Below, one piece after another: positions 8,752 to 17,181 of a stretch of 64,000 bases of DNA. Each line of letters opens with the position of its first letter. Within the stretch, counting starts at the first letter, position 1. The notes below the pieces were generated by a model. That model saw only the letters and a program-made list of their open reading frames with translations, did no database searches and was not told where the DNA came from. The stretch covers positions 124,001 through 188,000 of the forward strand of contig NZ_PJJN01000033.1 in assembly GCF_002929825.1 (NCBI RefSeq), in the 5' to 3' direction. A program made the translations under genes and the position numbers. This DNA comes from Cryobacterium sp. Y29 (GTDB taxonomy: Bacteria; Actinomycetota; Actinomycetes; Actinomycetales; Microbacteriaceae).

Positions 8752-9497
8752 CAGACCGTCTTCAGCATGTAGCCGGCGCCACGCACCGTGTGGATCATCG
8801 GCTCCCGACCGGCATCGATCTTCTTGCGCAGATAAGAGATGTAGATCTCGACAACGCTCGACTTGCCGCCGAAGTCGTAGCTCCAGACCCGGTCGAGAAT
8901 TTGCGCCTTGCTGAGTACCCGGCGCGGGTTACGCATGAGAAAGCGCAGCAGTTCGAATTCGGTCGCGGTCAGTTCGATGGCGTCGCCATCGCGGAACACC
9001 TCATAGCTGTCTTCGTCGAGGGTGAGGTCGCCGACGTTGATGCGGGGGTCGGTTGAGTCAGCAACAGCGAGGGTGGAGCGGCGAATAAGGCCGCGCAGCC
9101 GAGCGACGACTTCCTCGAGGCTGAAGGGTTTGGTGACGTAATCGTCGCCGCCGGCGGTGAGCCCCGCGATGCGGTCGTCGAGCGAGTCCTTGGCGGTGAG
9201 AAAGAGCACGGGAGTCTCGTAGCCGTCGGCGCGCACCCGCTGCAGCACCTGCAGGCCATCGATGCCGGGCAGCATGATGTCGAGCACGATGGCGTCCGGC
9301 CGAAATTCGCGGGCGATGGTGAGCGCTTGACGGCCTTCGCCGGCGGTGCGCACCTGCCAACCTTCGTAGCGCAGGGCCATCGAGAGCAGATCGGTGAGCG
9401 TGGGCTCGTCGTCAACGACCAGAACACGGATGGCGCTGCCGTCGGCCTTGGTCAGGCGCGGGCCGTGGCCGGTGTGGGTGCTCTCACGTGTGCTCAT
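8751..9497 (-). CDS. OmpR-family response regulator
   Basis: 248 aa. The receiver domain starts at about residue 24 (IRVLVVDDEPTLTDLLSMAL) with the phosphorylation Asp in DAIVLDIMLPGIDG and the conserved Lys in DDYVTKPFS. A winged-helix DNA-binding domain of the OmpR/PhoB type follows (LTATEFELLRFLMRNPRRVL, then a wing ending IHTVRGAGYMLK). It is the first gene of a two-gene unit with the kinase and is encoded 67 nt downstream of a lipoprotein gene on the same strand, which may share its transcript. Target genes cannot be told from the sequence. Confidence 0.93.
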   Translation of the reverse strand: MSTRESTHTGHGPRLTKADGSAIRVLVVDDEPTLTDLLSMALRYEGWQVRTAGEGRQALTIAREFRPDAIVLDIMLPGIDGLQVLQRVRADGYETPVLFLTAKDSLDDRIAGLTAGGDDYVTKPFSLEEVVARLRGLIRRSTLAVADSTDPRINVGDLTLDEDSYEVFRDGDAIELTATEFELLRFLMRNPRRVLSKAQILDRVWSYDFGGKSSVVEIYISYLRKKIDAGREPMIHTVRGAGYMLKTV

Positions 9498-9564
9498 TCT
9501 GATGAGTATCCGGCAGTTGCCTATGAACGCGCTATGAGTACACCGTCGGATGACTGTGGCCCGA

Positions 9565-10689
9565 TTAGCCGTTCAGGGCAGCCAGCAAGGCCGGCGCGGG
9601 CACGAGCGCCGCGCTGGCAAAGAGTCGCTGGCAGCCGTCGAGCTCGACCTGGATCGGACTGCCCAGCCGGGTGCCGGCGCGCTGGGGCCAGATCACCGCG
9701 AATCGGGTGAGGTCGGCCGTGCACTCGGGGGCGGGCAGAGCGGATGCTGCGGCCGGAAGCAGCGCTGCGGCATCCGCTGAAAGGACGGTCGCGCTGTCGA
9801 AGGTACCGAACTGCAGGCTAAGCATGGGGCCCAGCGCGTTGTCGCTGAATTCCATACCGTCAACGCCCCTCAGCTTCCCGGGCTCGGATTCGGTGGCCGG
9901 GTCCACCGTGTAGAAGCAGACGCTCGCGCCGTCGACGCCGTCGTAGGACACAATCTCTGCCGGGGGCGCGGCAATCGGCTGGACGTTTTCGCCGACCTCA
10001 CCGGCGGTGACGTTCGTCTGCAAGCCGGTGACGCCGAACTGCAGCGATTGCTCAGGCGTGCCCGCACTCATAACGCAGCCGGCGTCGAGGGCCGGGCGGG
10101 TGACCTCCAGCACGAGTGGCAGTTTCACCGTGTCGGTCATCGCGAGCTTCTCGAGCGCTTTCCACGTCGCCCGCTTGGTCTTGCCGCAGGCAGTGCTCGG
10201 CCAGGCCACCCGCATCGCTTCACCCGTAGCGTTTTCAAGCCAGAGTTCCGGCACGATCTCCATATCGGCCGTGCAGGCCTGATTGAACCCGGCCTGGTCG
10301 CTGGGTTCGGCGAGCGCCGACAGTAGCGGGCCGAAGTCTCCGGTGCGGGTCTCGACCGTCACGGCTGCCCAGCGGCCCTGATCGTCGTCGACGCTGCCGG
10401 ACACAGTACAGAGGTACGCGGCGACCGGTTTAAAGTCGGCCGGAACCATGCCCGGCTCCGGGGCGTCGGGGTGCGTGGCCGTCAGATCGGTTTGGGGCAA
10501 AGCACCTTCCCGAAAAACCATCCAGTCGTTCTTGAGGTTGGGCGCCTGGCAGTCGACGCCGGCGACGAGCTGCGCCACCGGAGTGCCAGTCGCAGCCGGG
10601 TAGCCGGGGAGGCCGGCGCATCCGCTGAGCAGCAGGGCCAGCGTGACGACCCCGGCGAGCGTGAATCGAACGGGAACCTGCTGCGCCAT
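9565..10689 (-). CDS. Uncharacterised lipoprotein
   Basis: 374 aa. The signal peptide (ALLLSGC at about residues 18-24) carries a lipobox, so the protein is predicted to be anchored outside the membrane. The rest has several scattered cysteines (for example VDCQAPNL, YLCTVSGS, STACGKTK, DAGCVMS) suggesting disulfides, but no family I recognise. ATG 10689 has GGGGGA a few bases upstream. Because it lies just before the response regulator on the same strand, it could be an accessory sensor or a target of that two-component system; this is inference from position only. Confidence 0.75.
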   Translation of the reverse strand: MAQQVPVRFTLAGVVTLALLLSGCAGLPGYPAATGTPVAQLVAGVDCQAPNLKNDWMVFREGALPQTDLTATHPDAPEPGMVPADFKPVAAYLCTVSGSVDDDQGRWAAVTVETRTGDFGPLLSALAEPSDQAGFNQACTADMEIVPELWLENATGEAMRVAWPSTACGKTKRATWKALEKLAMTDTVKLPLVLEVTRPALDAGCVMSAGTPEQSLQFGVTGLQTNVTAGEVGENVQPIAAPPAEIVSYDGVDGASVCFYTVDPATESEPGKLRGVDGMEFSDNALGPMLSLQFGTFDSATVLSADAAALLPAAASALPAPECTADLTRFAVIWPQRAGTRLGSPIQVELDGCQRLFASAALVPAPALLAALNG

Positions 10690-10882
10690 CTGTTCCCCCG
10701 ATTGGTTGCCGTCGTTTCAGGCTAGCGAACCCAGGTCTCGTCGCGATAACAATTCTCACGGCAGCGGATGCGAGGCTACGGCTGGGCAGACGGGCCTGGC
10801 GTCGGCCGCACTTTCGGCCGGCAATCAGACCGCGCCCGTGGCGGTGGCGCGCCGACCGGTCCCGCGGGCACACAATAGAGGA

Positions 10883-11560
10883 GTGCCGAATTCCACGCTG
10901 TCTCTCTTCGACCTGGACCAGCCGTTGGCGCACCCCGCTGTATTCACTGTGCTCCCGGTAGCGGAACGGCCACCAGCACCGGCGCCGCACACATTGCGCA
11001 TCGTCGCCGACTCGAGCGACCGGGTGGCCTGGCTGCGCGCGCGTAATCAGGGCATCACCGCAACGGATGTCGCCAAACTGTCGACCCCGAAATCCATCGT
11101 GAACGCCGCGCACGACAAAATGCACGGTACGAGCTTCTCCGGCAACAGTTACACCGACCATGGTCGCGCCCGAGAACCCGTCATCGCCGCGTGGGTTCTG
11201 GAGAACTATGGCATCGAGCCGAGCACGAACCTGTTTCGGTCGCTGGGGCATCCGCGACATCTGGCCACCCCCGATGGCGTCGGCGTCGTAGCCGGCGGCG
11301 ACCTGCACCTGGCCGAGATCAAGACCACGAGCAAGCCGTGGCGCAGCATTCCCCGCAGCTATCTGCGGCAGGTGTGGTGGCAGCAGTATGTGCTCGGTGC
11401 CGACCGCACCCTGCTGGTCTGGGAAGAGCACCTTGATTTCGTGCCGGTGGCGGCCGTGCCCGAATGTCGCTGGATCGAGCGGGACGAGGACCAGATCGCC
11501 ATTCTGGTCGGGCTCGCCAATGCCCTGATCGACAATCTCGACGAGCAGGCCCGCCGCTAG
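10883..11560 (+). CDS. YqaJ-family nuclease/recombinase domain protein
   Basis: 225 aa from GTG 10883. The central part matches the YqaJ viral recombinase fold: RNQGITATDVAKLSTPKS, then a segment with GRAREPVIAAWVLENYGI, then GDLHLAEIKTTSK, which carries the Asp and Glu-x-Lys of PD-(D/E)XK nucleases. In phages such proteins are 5'-3' exonucleases paired with a single-strand annealing protein, but none is present here and no other phage genes are nearby. The start choice rests on a -10-like CACAAT exactly 6 nt upstream of GTG, the same spacing seen for several leaderless genes in this window; AGAGG is too close to act as a normal ribosome site. Substrate unknown. Confidence 0.7.
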   Translation: MPNSTLSLFDLDQPLAHPAVFTVLPVAERPPAPAPHTLRIVADSSDRVAWLRARNQGITATDVAKLSTPKSIVNAAHDKMHGTSFSGNSYTDHGRAREPVIAAWVLENYGIEPSTNLFRSLGHPRHLATPDGVGVVAGGDLHLAEIKTTSKPWRSIPRSYLRQVWWQQYVLGADRTLLVWEEHLDFVPVAAVPECRWIERDEDQIAILVGLANALIDNLDEQARR

Positions 11561-11575
11561 TCTCCCTCTCTTTTC

Positions 11576-11648
11576 GGACGGGGCCCGGGCCCCGTCCCCG
11601 GGCCCAGGTTATAAACTGGGCCCACGTTCCGGGCCCGGGCCCCGTCCG
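11576..11648. repeat. Cluster of GC-rich palindromes
   Basis: Positions 11576-11597 form a perfect 22-bp palindrome of GGACGGGGCCC and its complement. At 11600-11623 an inverted repeat of GGGCCCA flanks an AT-rich centre (GGTTATAAACT). At 11631-11647 a 17-bp copy of the right part of the first palindrome recurs. The whole sits between two same-strand genes. It lacks a T-tract, so it is not a classical terminator. Confidence 0.7.
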
Positions 11649-11684
11649 CAGTGCAGGGGCGGCGAATGCAGCAGAATGGGGAGC

Positions 11685-12662
11685 ATGGCTCCTGAATTCG
11701 AACTGCCGCAGACCATGCGCGCCCTGGTTATCGACGAGACCGGCGCCCCCGAAGTGTTGCATCTGGCCGATCGAATGCTGCCACGCCCGATTGTCGACGA
11801 GGTTCTCGTCAAGGTCATCGCGGCCGGTCTCAACCCGATCGACGCCAAGACGCGCTCCGGCAAGGGCGTCGCGGCCGCCATCGAGAGCTACCCGGCCATT
11901 CTCGGCAACGATTTCAGCGGAATCGTCGTGCGCGCTGCCTTCGAGGCCGCGCCACTCCAGCCGGGCGATGCCGTCTACGGCATGGGCCGGGTTCCGCGCA
12001 TCGGCGGCAGCTTCGCCGAGTACGTCGCGGTGTCGAGCCTGAGCGTCACCCGCAAACCGGCCCGGCTCAGTCACGCCGAGGCGGCCGCGGTTCCCCTCGC
12101 CGCCCTGACAGCATGGGGCATGGTCAAGCTGGCCGGAGCCGCCCCCGGGCAGCGCATGCTCGTACACGCCGCCAGCGGCGGCGTCGGCCACTTCGCAGTG
12201 CAGTTCGCCCGGGTTCTCGGCGCCCACGTGACCGCCACGGCATCGACCCGCAACCTCGACTTTCTGCGCGAGCTCGGCGCCGACGAGGTCATCGACTACA
12301 CGACAACGCGCTTCGAAGACGTGGTCCACGACCTCAACTCGGTCATCGACCTCATTGGCAACGTGCACGACAACACCGGCACCCGTTCCCTCGCGGTGCT
12401 GCGCCCCGACGGCCTGCTCGTGAACGCGCCGACCGGCAGTTGGCCGACCATGGCAGCGGATGCCGCAGCAGCGGGCCGACGCGCAACCGGTTTCAAGGTG
12501 TCCCCCGACGCACGCGTGCTCGACGAAATTTCGGCACTGCTCGACGCGGGTATCGTACGGGTGCACATCGACTCGGTGTTCGACCTCGCCGACGGTGCCG
12601 CGGCCCATCGACTGCTCGAGGAGGGGCACACCCGCGGCAAGATCGTGCTGCGCGTGTCTTAA
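11685..12662 (+). CDS. NAD(P)H:quinone-type oxidoreductase (zinc-less MDR family)
   Basis: 325 aa, medium-chain dehydrogenase/reductase of the quinone oxidoreductase branch. The N-terminal GroES-like domain includes AGLNPIDAKTRSGKG and the AMP/cofactor-binding domain has the glycine motif HAASGGVGHFAVQFARVLGA. The zinc-binding cysteines of alcohol dehydrogenases are absent, in line with a reductase of quinones or enals using NADPH. ATG 11685 is preferred over ATG 11676 because a -10-like CAGAAT lies 7 nt upstream, fitting leaderless expression; the two starts differ by three residues. It faces a signal-peptidase gene tail to tail with only 22 nt between stops. Substrate unknown. Confidence 0.85.
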   Translation: MAPEFELPQTMRALVIDETGAPEVLHLADRMLPRPIVDEVLVKVIAAGLNPIDAKTRSGKGVAAAIESYPAILGNDFSGIVVRAAFEAAPLQPGDAVYGMGRVPRIGGSFAEYVAVSSLSVTRKPARLSHAEAAAVPLAALTAWGMVKLAGAAPGQRMLVHAASGGVGHFAVQFARVLGAHVTATASTRNLDFLRELGADEVIDYTTTRFEDVVHDLNSVIDLIGNVHDNTGTRSLAVLRPDGLLVNAPTGSWPTMAADAAAAGRRATGFKVSPDARVLDEISALLDAGIVRVHIDSVFDLADGAAAHRLLEEGHTRGKIVLRVS

Positions 12663-12684
12663 TCGTCAAGCGCTTGGCCGGCCA

Positions 12685-13350
12685 TCACGAGCGCTCAGCC
12701 GTGCCCTCCCACGTCGCACCCGCGATGCCCGGCTCGCTGGCATCGGCTGCCCGCGAGCGAGTTCGTCTGCGGTCAAGCACACCTCCGGCGACCATGAATC
12801 CGGCATAGCCGAAAAGCGCGACGGTCAACACGGGGATGATCCAAGCCCGGTTTGCCCCGTTGATCACGTTGTTGACGTAGCCGACATAGGGCACCGCGTA
12901 CCAGAGCTGGCCCTGAACCTGCTCGGCCAGCACCGGGTCGTCGTCGGGCGCGCTGTTGTTGTCACCCTGCACGATAAAAGAACGCGATCCGTCTGAGCTC
13001 AATGTGATCGAGATGATGCGGTGCGTCACGACCTTGGCATCATTCGACACCATTTGATAGGTGACGACGTCGCCGATGCGCAGCGCCTCAGCGGTGACCG
13101 GGCGCACGATGACCAGAGTGCCCGGTGGAAGCCCCGGCTCCATGGAGCTGGTCAGCACGGTCAGCGGGGTCGCGCCGGTCACCTTGGGAATCACCACGAG
13201 CATCACCCCGAGACCGACGACGAGCAGGAGCAGTGCCGCGCTGAGCGCCAACCCGAGGTACCGCCAGATGCTGCTCTCGGTGGGAGCGGGCGAAGCGGCC
13301 GCAAATTCCTGAGGTGGGTCGACAGATGTGAGTGTCTGATGTCCGGTCAC
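12685..13350 (-). CDS. SipW-like signal peptidase I (first copy)
   Basis: 221 aa. It belongs to the ER/archaeal (SipW) type of signal peptidase I, which uses a Ser-His pair. The nucleophile is in LTSSMEPGLPPGTLVIVRP and the catalytic His in KVVTHRIISI; a conserved GDNN follows. There is one N-terminal membrane segment (about residues 25-50) and another near the C-terminus, so the active site faces outward. GTG 13350 overlaps the upstream stop as GTGA; the longer arginine-rich extension is antiparallel coding of the neighbour. As last gene of a five-gene operon of exported proteins with SipW-type signals, it most likely processes them. Confidence 0.88.
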   Translation of the reverse strand: MTGHQTLTSVDPPQEFAAASPAPTESSIWRYLGLALSAALLLLVVGLGVMLVVIPKVTGATPLTVLTSSMEPGLPPGTLVIVRPVTAEALRIGDVVTYQMVSNDAKVVTHRIISITLSSDGSRSFIVQGDNNSAPDDDPVLAEQVQGQLWYAVPYVGYVNNVINGANRAWIIPVLTVALFGYAGFMVAGGVLDRRRTRSRAADASEPGIAGATWEGTAERS

Positions 13351-14087
13351 GGCTCGCGCCGACGCCGGGTGACGAGAAGCCCGCCGACACCGAGCAGCAG
13401 CCCTCCGCCGATGAGCGCGGGAATGGGCAGGTCGACACCGGTGCGCGGCAGGGCAACCGACCCGAGCGGCGCCGCCAGCTCTGCCCCTGCCCCTGCCGCT
13501 GCCGGGATCAGCACGCCTTCGTCGTCGCACGCCGAAGGCCCAAACGGTCCGGCCTCTTCATCGCGCAGGGCGACCAGGATTCCCAGGTCGGTGCGCGCGT
13601 TTTGGGCGGTCAGTCCGGTCACGTTCATCATCTCGATGGTGATCGCAACTCGCAGGGTTGCTCCGGCGGCGAGCGGCTGGGCCGGCGTGAGTACCGCACA
13701 GTTCTCACCGCCCCGCAGCGGAACGGTCGTCACGATGTGGGACGCGACGTCGTGGACGCTCAGGGTGAGGTATTCCGTCAGATCAGCGGATGCCCCGCCT
13801 GGCTCGCGCAGGCTCAGCCGCACGTTCGCGGGCGCGTCGCTCGGGTTCTGAATCCACAGCTCCGACCCCATCGACCCGCCAGGAATCAGCGTGCCGAAGG
13901 AGTCGAACAGCCCGGCGGACAGGCTGCTGGCGAAATGCACTCCGTCGCTGCTGACCCGCACGTCGGTTGCTGCCCCGCGGTTGGCCGTGTCGTTCAGCGC
14001 AGCACGCGCAGGAGTGGCGACCCCAGTAATCGCGAGGAGCAGCAGCACGCCGGCTGCCAAGCGCGCTCCGATCAGGTATCCGCTCAT
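13347..14087 (-). CDS. LPXTG-anchored surface protein
   Basis: 246 aa secreted protein. It has an N-terminal signal peptide (about residues 1-28, ending ATPARA) and a C-terminal sortase signal: LPRTG, then a hydrophobic stretch (PALIGGGLLLGVGGLLV) and the basic tail TRRRREP. It should therefore be covalently attached to peptidoglycan. The middle is predicted beta-rich with a possible disulfide (Cys in GENCAVL and SACDDEG). It overlaps both neighbours by 4 nt (ATGA and GTGA), so it is made with the fibronectin-type protein and the signal peptidase. In a fibre system it would be the wall anchor; this role is inference. Confidence 0.82.
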   Translation of the reverse strand: MSGYLIGARLAAGVLLLLAITGVATPARAALNDTANRGAATDVRVSSDGVHFASSLSAGLFDSFGTLIPGGSMGSELWIQNPSDAPANVRLSLREPGGASADLTEYLTLSVHDVASHIVTTVPLRGGENCAVLTPAQPLAAGATLRVAITIEMMNVTGLTAQNARTDLGILVALRDEEAGPFGPSACDDEGVLIPAAAGAGAELAAPLGSVALPRTGVDLPIPALIGGGLLLGVGGLLVTRRRREP

Positions 14088-15445
14088 GGTGCCACCTCGA
14101 CCAAAGTGAATTGCTGGTTGTCCTGGATGGGAATCGTGGTGTCGCAAGACTGCATGGTGAGCGCGGCACCCGAAGCGCCCGATTGCATGCACTGTTTATT
14201 TACCTGCATGCTGCGAATCTGGAACGCCCCGGTCGTGTCATCAACGCTGATGAGAGTGAAGTGTCGCTCCAATCTCTGTGGTCCGCCATCATCGACGCTC
14301 AGTGTCACGTCGGACGAGCCCTGTTTCTTAGCCCTGGAATCCCACACCCTGGCGTTCGTTTTCGCGTTGACCGTGTAAGCGCCTTCTGCATCCGCGACGA
14401 AGCGAAAGCTCGATGATAAGGCCGTCGAGCACAGCGTCGTTGCAAGAACTCTGCCTTCTTCTTGCGGAGCTGCGGCATCGACGCAGCTCCCTGTTGCGGA
14501 AACGACGTGATACCAGGTATTCGGCGCCGGCGCCTTTCTATCCGTCGTGACAGCGAGCACGTTCGAGGCTGCCAGACGGTTGTTGTCGCCATCCACTGAA
14601 TACACCGTGTAACCGTAGGCAGTGTTTGCCGTCAGGCCCGTGTCCGTGAAGGTGGTTGCGGTCTGCACCGACGATACTGCCGTACTACCGCGATACAGCT
14701 GGTAGCGCGTCACGGATATATCGTCGGGTGCATCCCAGCTCAACGAGATGGAATTGTGCGTCTTCTTGACCGCCACGAGCGACCGCGGCGCGGTGTTGGC
14801 CACTTTCTGCACGGTTAATACGGTCGTCACCGGTGAGGTCCAGTTGTCGGCCCGCGCTTGCAGGTCCATTCGCGCCGTCATCGTCGTGCCGGGCGCGTTC
14901 CCAGCGGCCGCGCTGGTGATCGAGGTCTGCACGCAATAGCGCGCCGAAGCCCCCGCCGCCAAGGAGCCGCTGAGCGTGATTCCACTCGCCCAGGTGCTGC
15001 TTCGTGTGCCGGTCGACGCCGTCGCAGCGCAGGTATCGGCCGCGGCAATCGCCCAGGTGCGCACGGTGATCGCCTCGGCGAACGAGGTCGGGGTAGACGA
15101 GGCTGAGCCGAGCACCAGACTGTAGTTGGCTGGCATACCTTCGTTGAATACCGAAATCAGCTTGGTGGTCGAGAGGGCGGTGGACGTGTACGTCGTCGCG
15201 AGCTCGGCAAACCCCGTCTGGCTGATCGTCACGGCGCCCGACCGAACGGATGCCGTGGGATGGACCGCCGCCGCGGTCCAGAAGGCCTGGGCAATTCCAG
15301 AGCCTGAGAGGGTTAAGAAGACAGCGCTCGCGATCGTGAGGGCTGACCGGGTAGCGGGCCAGCGAGGCCGGAATGCACGTCGGCAAGCAGTCGGGCGCCG
15401 TGTTCTTAGTCGCAGGGAACGCGGGAAGTGACGGTGCAATTTCAC
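14084..15445 (-). CDS. Exported fibronectin III and ricin-like lectin protein with SipW-type signal
   Basis: 453 aa. The basic N-terminus is followed by a membrane segment and the sequence GIAQAFWTAAA, the AFW-type boundary seen in SipW-dependent signal peptides. Residues of about 50-210 are beta-rich and Thr/Ser/Ala-rich. A fibronectin type III domain follows at about 212-305 (SISLSWDAPDDISVTRYQLY and the end of the fold ASNVLAVTT). A C-terminal region of about 140 residues resembles a ricin B-type lectin (SGSCVDAAAPQEEG-like and QVNKQCMQSG motifs), suggesting glycan binding. GTG 15445 follows the upstream stop by 3 nt. It overlaps the LPXTG gene by 4 nt. Likely an adhesin subunit of the locus. 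Confidence 0.8.
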   Translation of the reverse strand: MKLHRHFPRSLRLRTRRPTACRRAFRPRWPATRSALTIASAVFLTLSGSGIAQAFWTAAAVHPTASVRSGAVTISQTGFAELATTYTSTALSTTKLISVFNEGMPANYSLVLGSASSTPTSFAEAITVRTWAIAAADTCAATASTGTRSSTWASGITLSGSLAAGASARYCVQTSITSAAAGNAPGTTMTARMDLQARADNWTSPVTTVLTVQKVANTAPRSLVAVKKTHNSISLSWDAPDDISVTRYQLYRGSTAVSSVQTATTFTDTGLTANTAYGYTVYSVDGDNNRLAASNVLAVTTDRKAPAPNTWYHVVSATGSCVDAAAPQEEGRVLATTLCSTALSSSFRFVADAEGAYTVNAKTNARVWDSRAKKQGSSDVTLSVDDGGPQRLERHFTLISVDDTTGAFQIRSMQVNKQCMQSGASGAALTMQSCDTTIPIQDNQQFTLVEVAP

Positions 15446-15448
15446 GGG

Positions 15449-15982
15449 TTAGACCTGTCGTCCATCAATCAAAAGTCCGAAACTGGTCGCAGTCTGGGAT
15501 TGGCTGGCGCTCGGGGCAGCCACTGAAAGCCCCACCGAGACGCAGAGCATTGCCGTAGCTCCCGGCGCGAGGGTCGTACCGAGCTCGGCAACCGGCGCGG
15601 AACGGAAAGTGCCGGTAATGGTCGGTGTCAGGCTTGACGTGCACTCGCTCGCCCCGGACACGGTTCGAGCGCCCACGATCAAGTTCTCAGACAATGCGGT
15701 CTGGGCCGTCGGCGGCGTCAGTCCAAAGAGCCGAAGCGCGAGCGACACAGTGCCGTCGTTTCGCACTTCGACCGTGCCAACATTTCTCGCTCCCGGATAC
15801 AGCGGGGCGTCCGACATCACGAGGGGTGACGTGATGCTGAGGGCTGCCGATCCGGCCTGAATGGTCACCGCCTGGCCGGCCGAGGCGCTTGAAGTGAGAA
15901 GGGCATAGGTTTCGCCAACAGCGGCCGTCGCCAGCAGGGTAGCGCCCAGAATCGCCGCGCTTGCGAGTAGATACGTTTTCAA
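15449..15982 (-). CDS. Small exported protein with SipW/TasA-like signal
   Basis: 177 aa. The N-terminus KTYLLASAAILGATLLATAA is a membrane-spanning signal followed by VGETYALLTSSASAG, resembling the cleavage region of TasA/CalY-like proteins exported through SipW. The body is beta-rich with the phrase LSITSPLVMSDAPLYPGARN and one Cys pair (SECTSS and AMLCVSVG). TTG 15982 is chosen because GGTGATC, complementary to the 16S 3' end, lies at ideal distance; GTG 16015 is the alternative. It sits between the first exported protein gene (95 nt upstream) and the fibronectin-type protein gene (3 nt downstream). Structural subunit role is inferred. Confidence 0.72.
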   Translation of the reverse strand: MKTYLLASAAILGATLLATAAVGETYALLTSSASAGQAVTIQAGSAALSITSPLVMSDAPLYPGARNVGTVEVRNDGTVSLALRLFGLTPPTAQTALSENLIVGARTVSGASECTSSLTPTITGTFRSAPVAELGTTLAPGATAMLCVSVGLSVAAPSASQSQTATSFGLLIDGRQV

Positions 15983-16076
15983 AAGATCACCGGCTTTCGC
16001 GAATCGAAAGGACACTGCCTGCTGGCCGTTTTCGGGGTACCCGTCGTCGGGTGGTGGGCACCCCGGCACAGACCGG

Positions 16077-16706
16077 TTACAGCTGGGTAAGCGTGACCAC
16101 CATGTCTTGGAGGGTGACCGAACCGCGCATCATGCTGTTCTCGTGGCCCGAGACGCCCTTCGGGAACGTGATCGTCACCTCGACGGTGACGTCTTCATCG
16201 ACCACTCCCGTTCCAGGCGTGACGACATATTTTGTCGGACCGGTGGTCACCATCCGGTTGGCCTCGGAGTAGTTGTCGCTAATTCCAGTACCCTCCGCTG
16301 TCAGGACCGCGGTCCCCTCGAGATACTCCGCGAGATTCACATCAGCAGGAACACTCGTCTGTGAAGCGACGATCGAACCCGGGGCAAGCGCCAGCTCGGC
16401 GACGAGGTTATCGCCACTGGCCGTGATGTGCATGGACTTGGTGTACACCAGCACATCACCGGGCGAGGCTTCGAAATTGGACAGCACAGGGATCGCCCTG
16501 CCGGCGGCGGTTCCGTCCTTCACGATCCACCTTCCTGCGGCTTCGACGCCGTCGACCTTGGTGGGGGCAACGGCCAAGTTGCCGGCGATAATCGTGCCGC
16601 CGGAAACCTCAGCCGAGGAGTTCCACAGTGCGAAAGTCGTGCCGCCGCCGAGTAGCAGGGTGAGACCGGCAGCGCCAGCAATCGCGCCTTTAGTGAGCTT
16701 GTTCAT
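16077..16706 (-). CDS. Alternate-signal exported protein, RER_14450-like (copy A)
   Basis: 209 aa. The N-terminus MNKLTKGAIAGAAGLTLLLG followed by GGTTFALWNSSAEVSGGTII is the hallmark of the RER_14450 family of alternate-signal exported proteins, which co-occur with SipW-like signal peptidases. The remainder is a beta-rich domain with PGDVLVYTKSMHITASGDNL, shared with the two paralogues near 19.3-20.8 kb, and ends in VTLTQL. Start ATG 16706 has AAGGG 9 nt upstream. It is the first gene of the operon that includes signal peptidase copy one. It is probably a major surface subunit; the family function is not known to me. Confidence 0.82.
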   Translation of the reverse strand: MNKLTKGAIAGAAGLTLLLGGGTTFALWNSSAEVSGGTIIAGNLAVAPTKVDGVEAAGRWIVKDGTAAGRAIPVLSNFEASPGDVLVYTKSMHITASGDNLVAELALAPGSIVASQTSVPADVNLAEYLEGTAVLTAEGTGISDNYSEANRMVTTGPTKYVVTPGTGVVDEDVTVEVTITFPKGVSGHENSMMRGSVTLQDMVVTLTQL

Positions 16707-17181
16707 GAGTAAAACCCTTCGAGTACTGGTCTGAAAACTTCGGGTGATCGCAGGCCAGAAATCGGCAGGCGTGGAGCAACGGTAAGAGAACCCGCCAAGT
16801 GGCCGGCGTGGGGTAAGCACGCCGTTGTTGCGGCTGGCAGTCACGGCTCTGGGTATCAAGCCATGAATTGCGACAACTCGCCGATAATTTTTTCGGCTGT
16901 AGCGCCATCCGCGATTCACACACTAGAGGGGACAGACGGATTTGTCTGTCCTGCTCAAACCCCCAGAATGGGAATCAGGTTTTTGAGCGAATACGGTGCT
17001 TTTGTCTAGTATCCGTAGAGTCTTATGCTGATTTTCATAGTTTTTTACAGTCACGCCGAGGTTTTGGAGTTTTAGCTTCCTCGGTGAGCCATAGAAGACC
17101 AGTCCAATACAGAGCGTTCTACCTCCGAATTGGTCTACTCGCCGGAAGGGTCCACACTGGAGTTCTCTGGAGGAGACGCCC
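16707..17181. promoter_or_regulatory. Divergent AT-rich control region between surface operon and photolyase
   Basis: This 475-nt gene-free stretch is more AT-rich than its surroundings. It contains a perfect 8-bp inverted repeat GGACAGAC/GTCTGTCC with a 6-nt spacer at 16930-16951, and a second imperfect one (GCTCAAACC at 16953 and GGTTTTTGAGC ending near 16988). A plus-strand promoter is visible: -35 TTGTCT (17002-17007), 16 nt, -10 TATGCT (17024-17029), which could drive the photolyase gene with a leader of about 145 nt. I could not pick a convincing minus-strand promoter for the surface operon. Confidence 0.5.

Noticed and set aside
7474..8772. A 432-codon plus-strand open frame opposite the histidine kinase
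   Set aside because: The kinase on the other strand has all catalytic motifs; this frame has none and is rich in Gly, His and Gln.
11319..12629. A 436-codon minus-strand open frame
   Set aside because: It is antisense to the quinone-type oxidoreductase and the YqaJ-type gene and shows no domain; composition is typical of an antisense shadow.
13351..13530. Arginine-rich N-terminal extension of signal peptidase copy one
   Set aside because: It overlaps the LPXTG gene's coding sequence in another frame; the GTGA overlap at 13347-13350 is the natural start.
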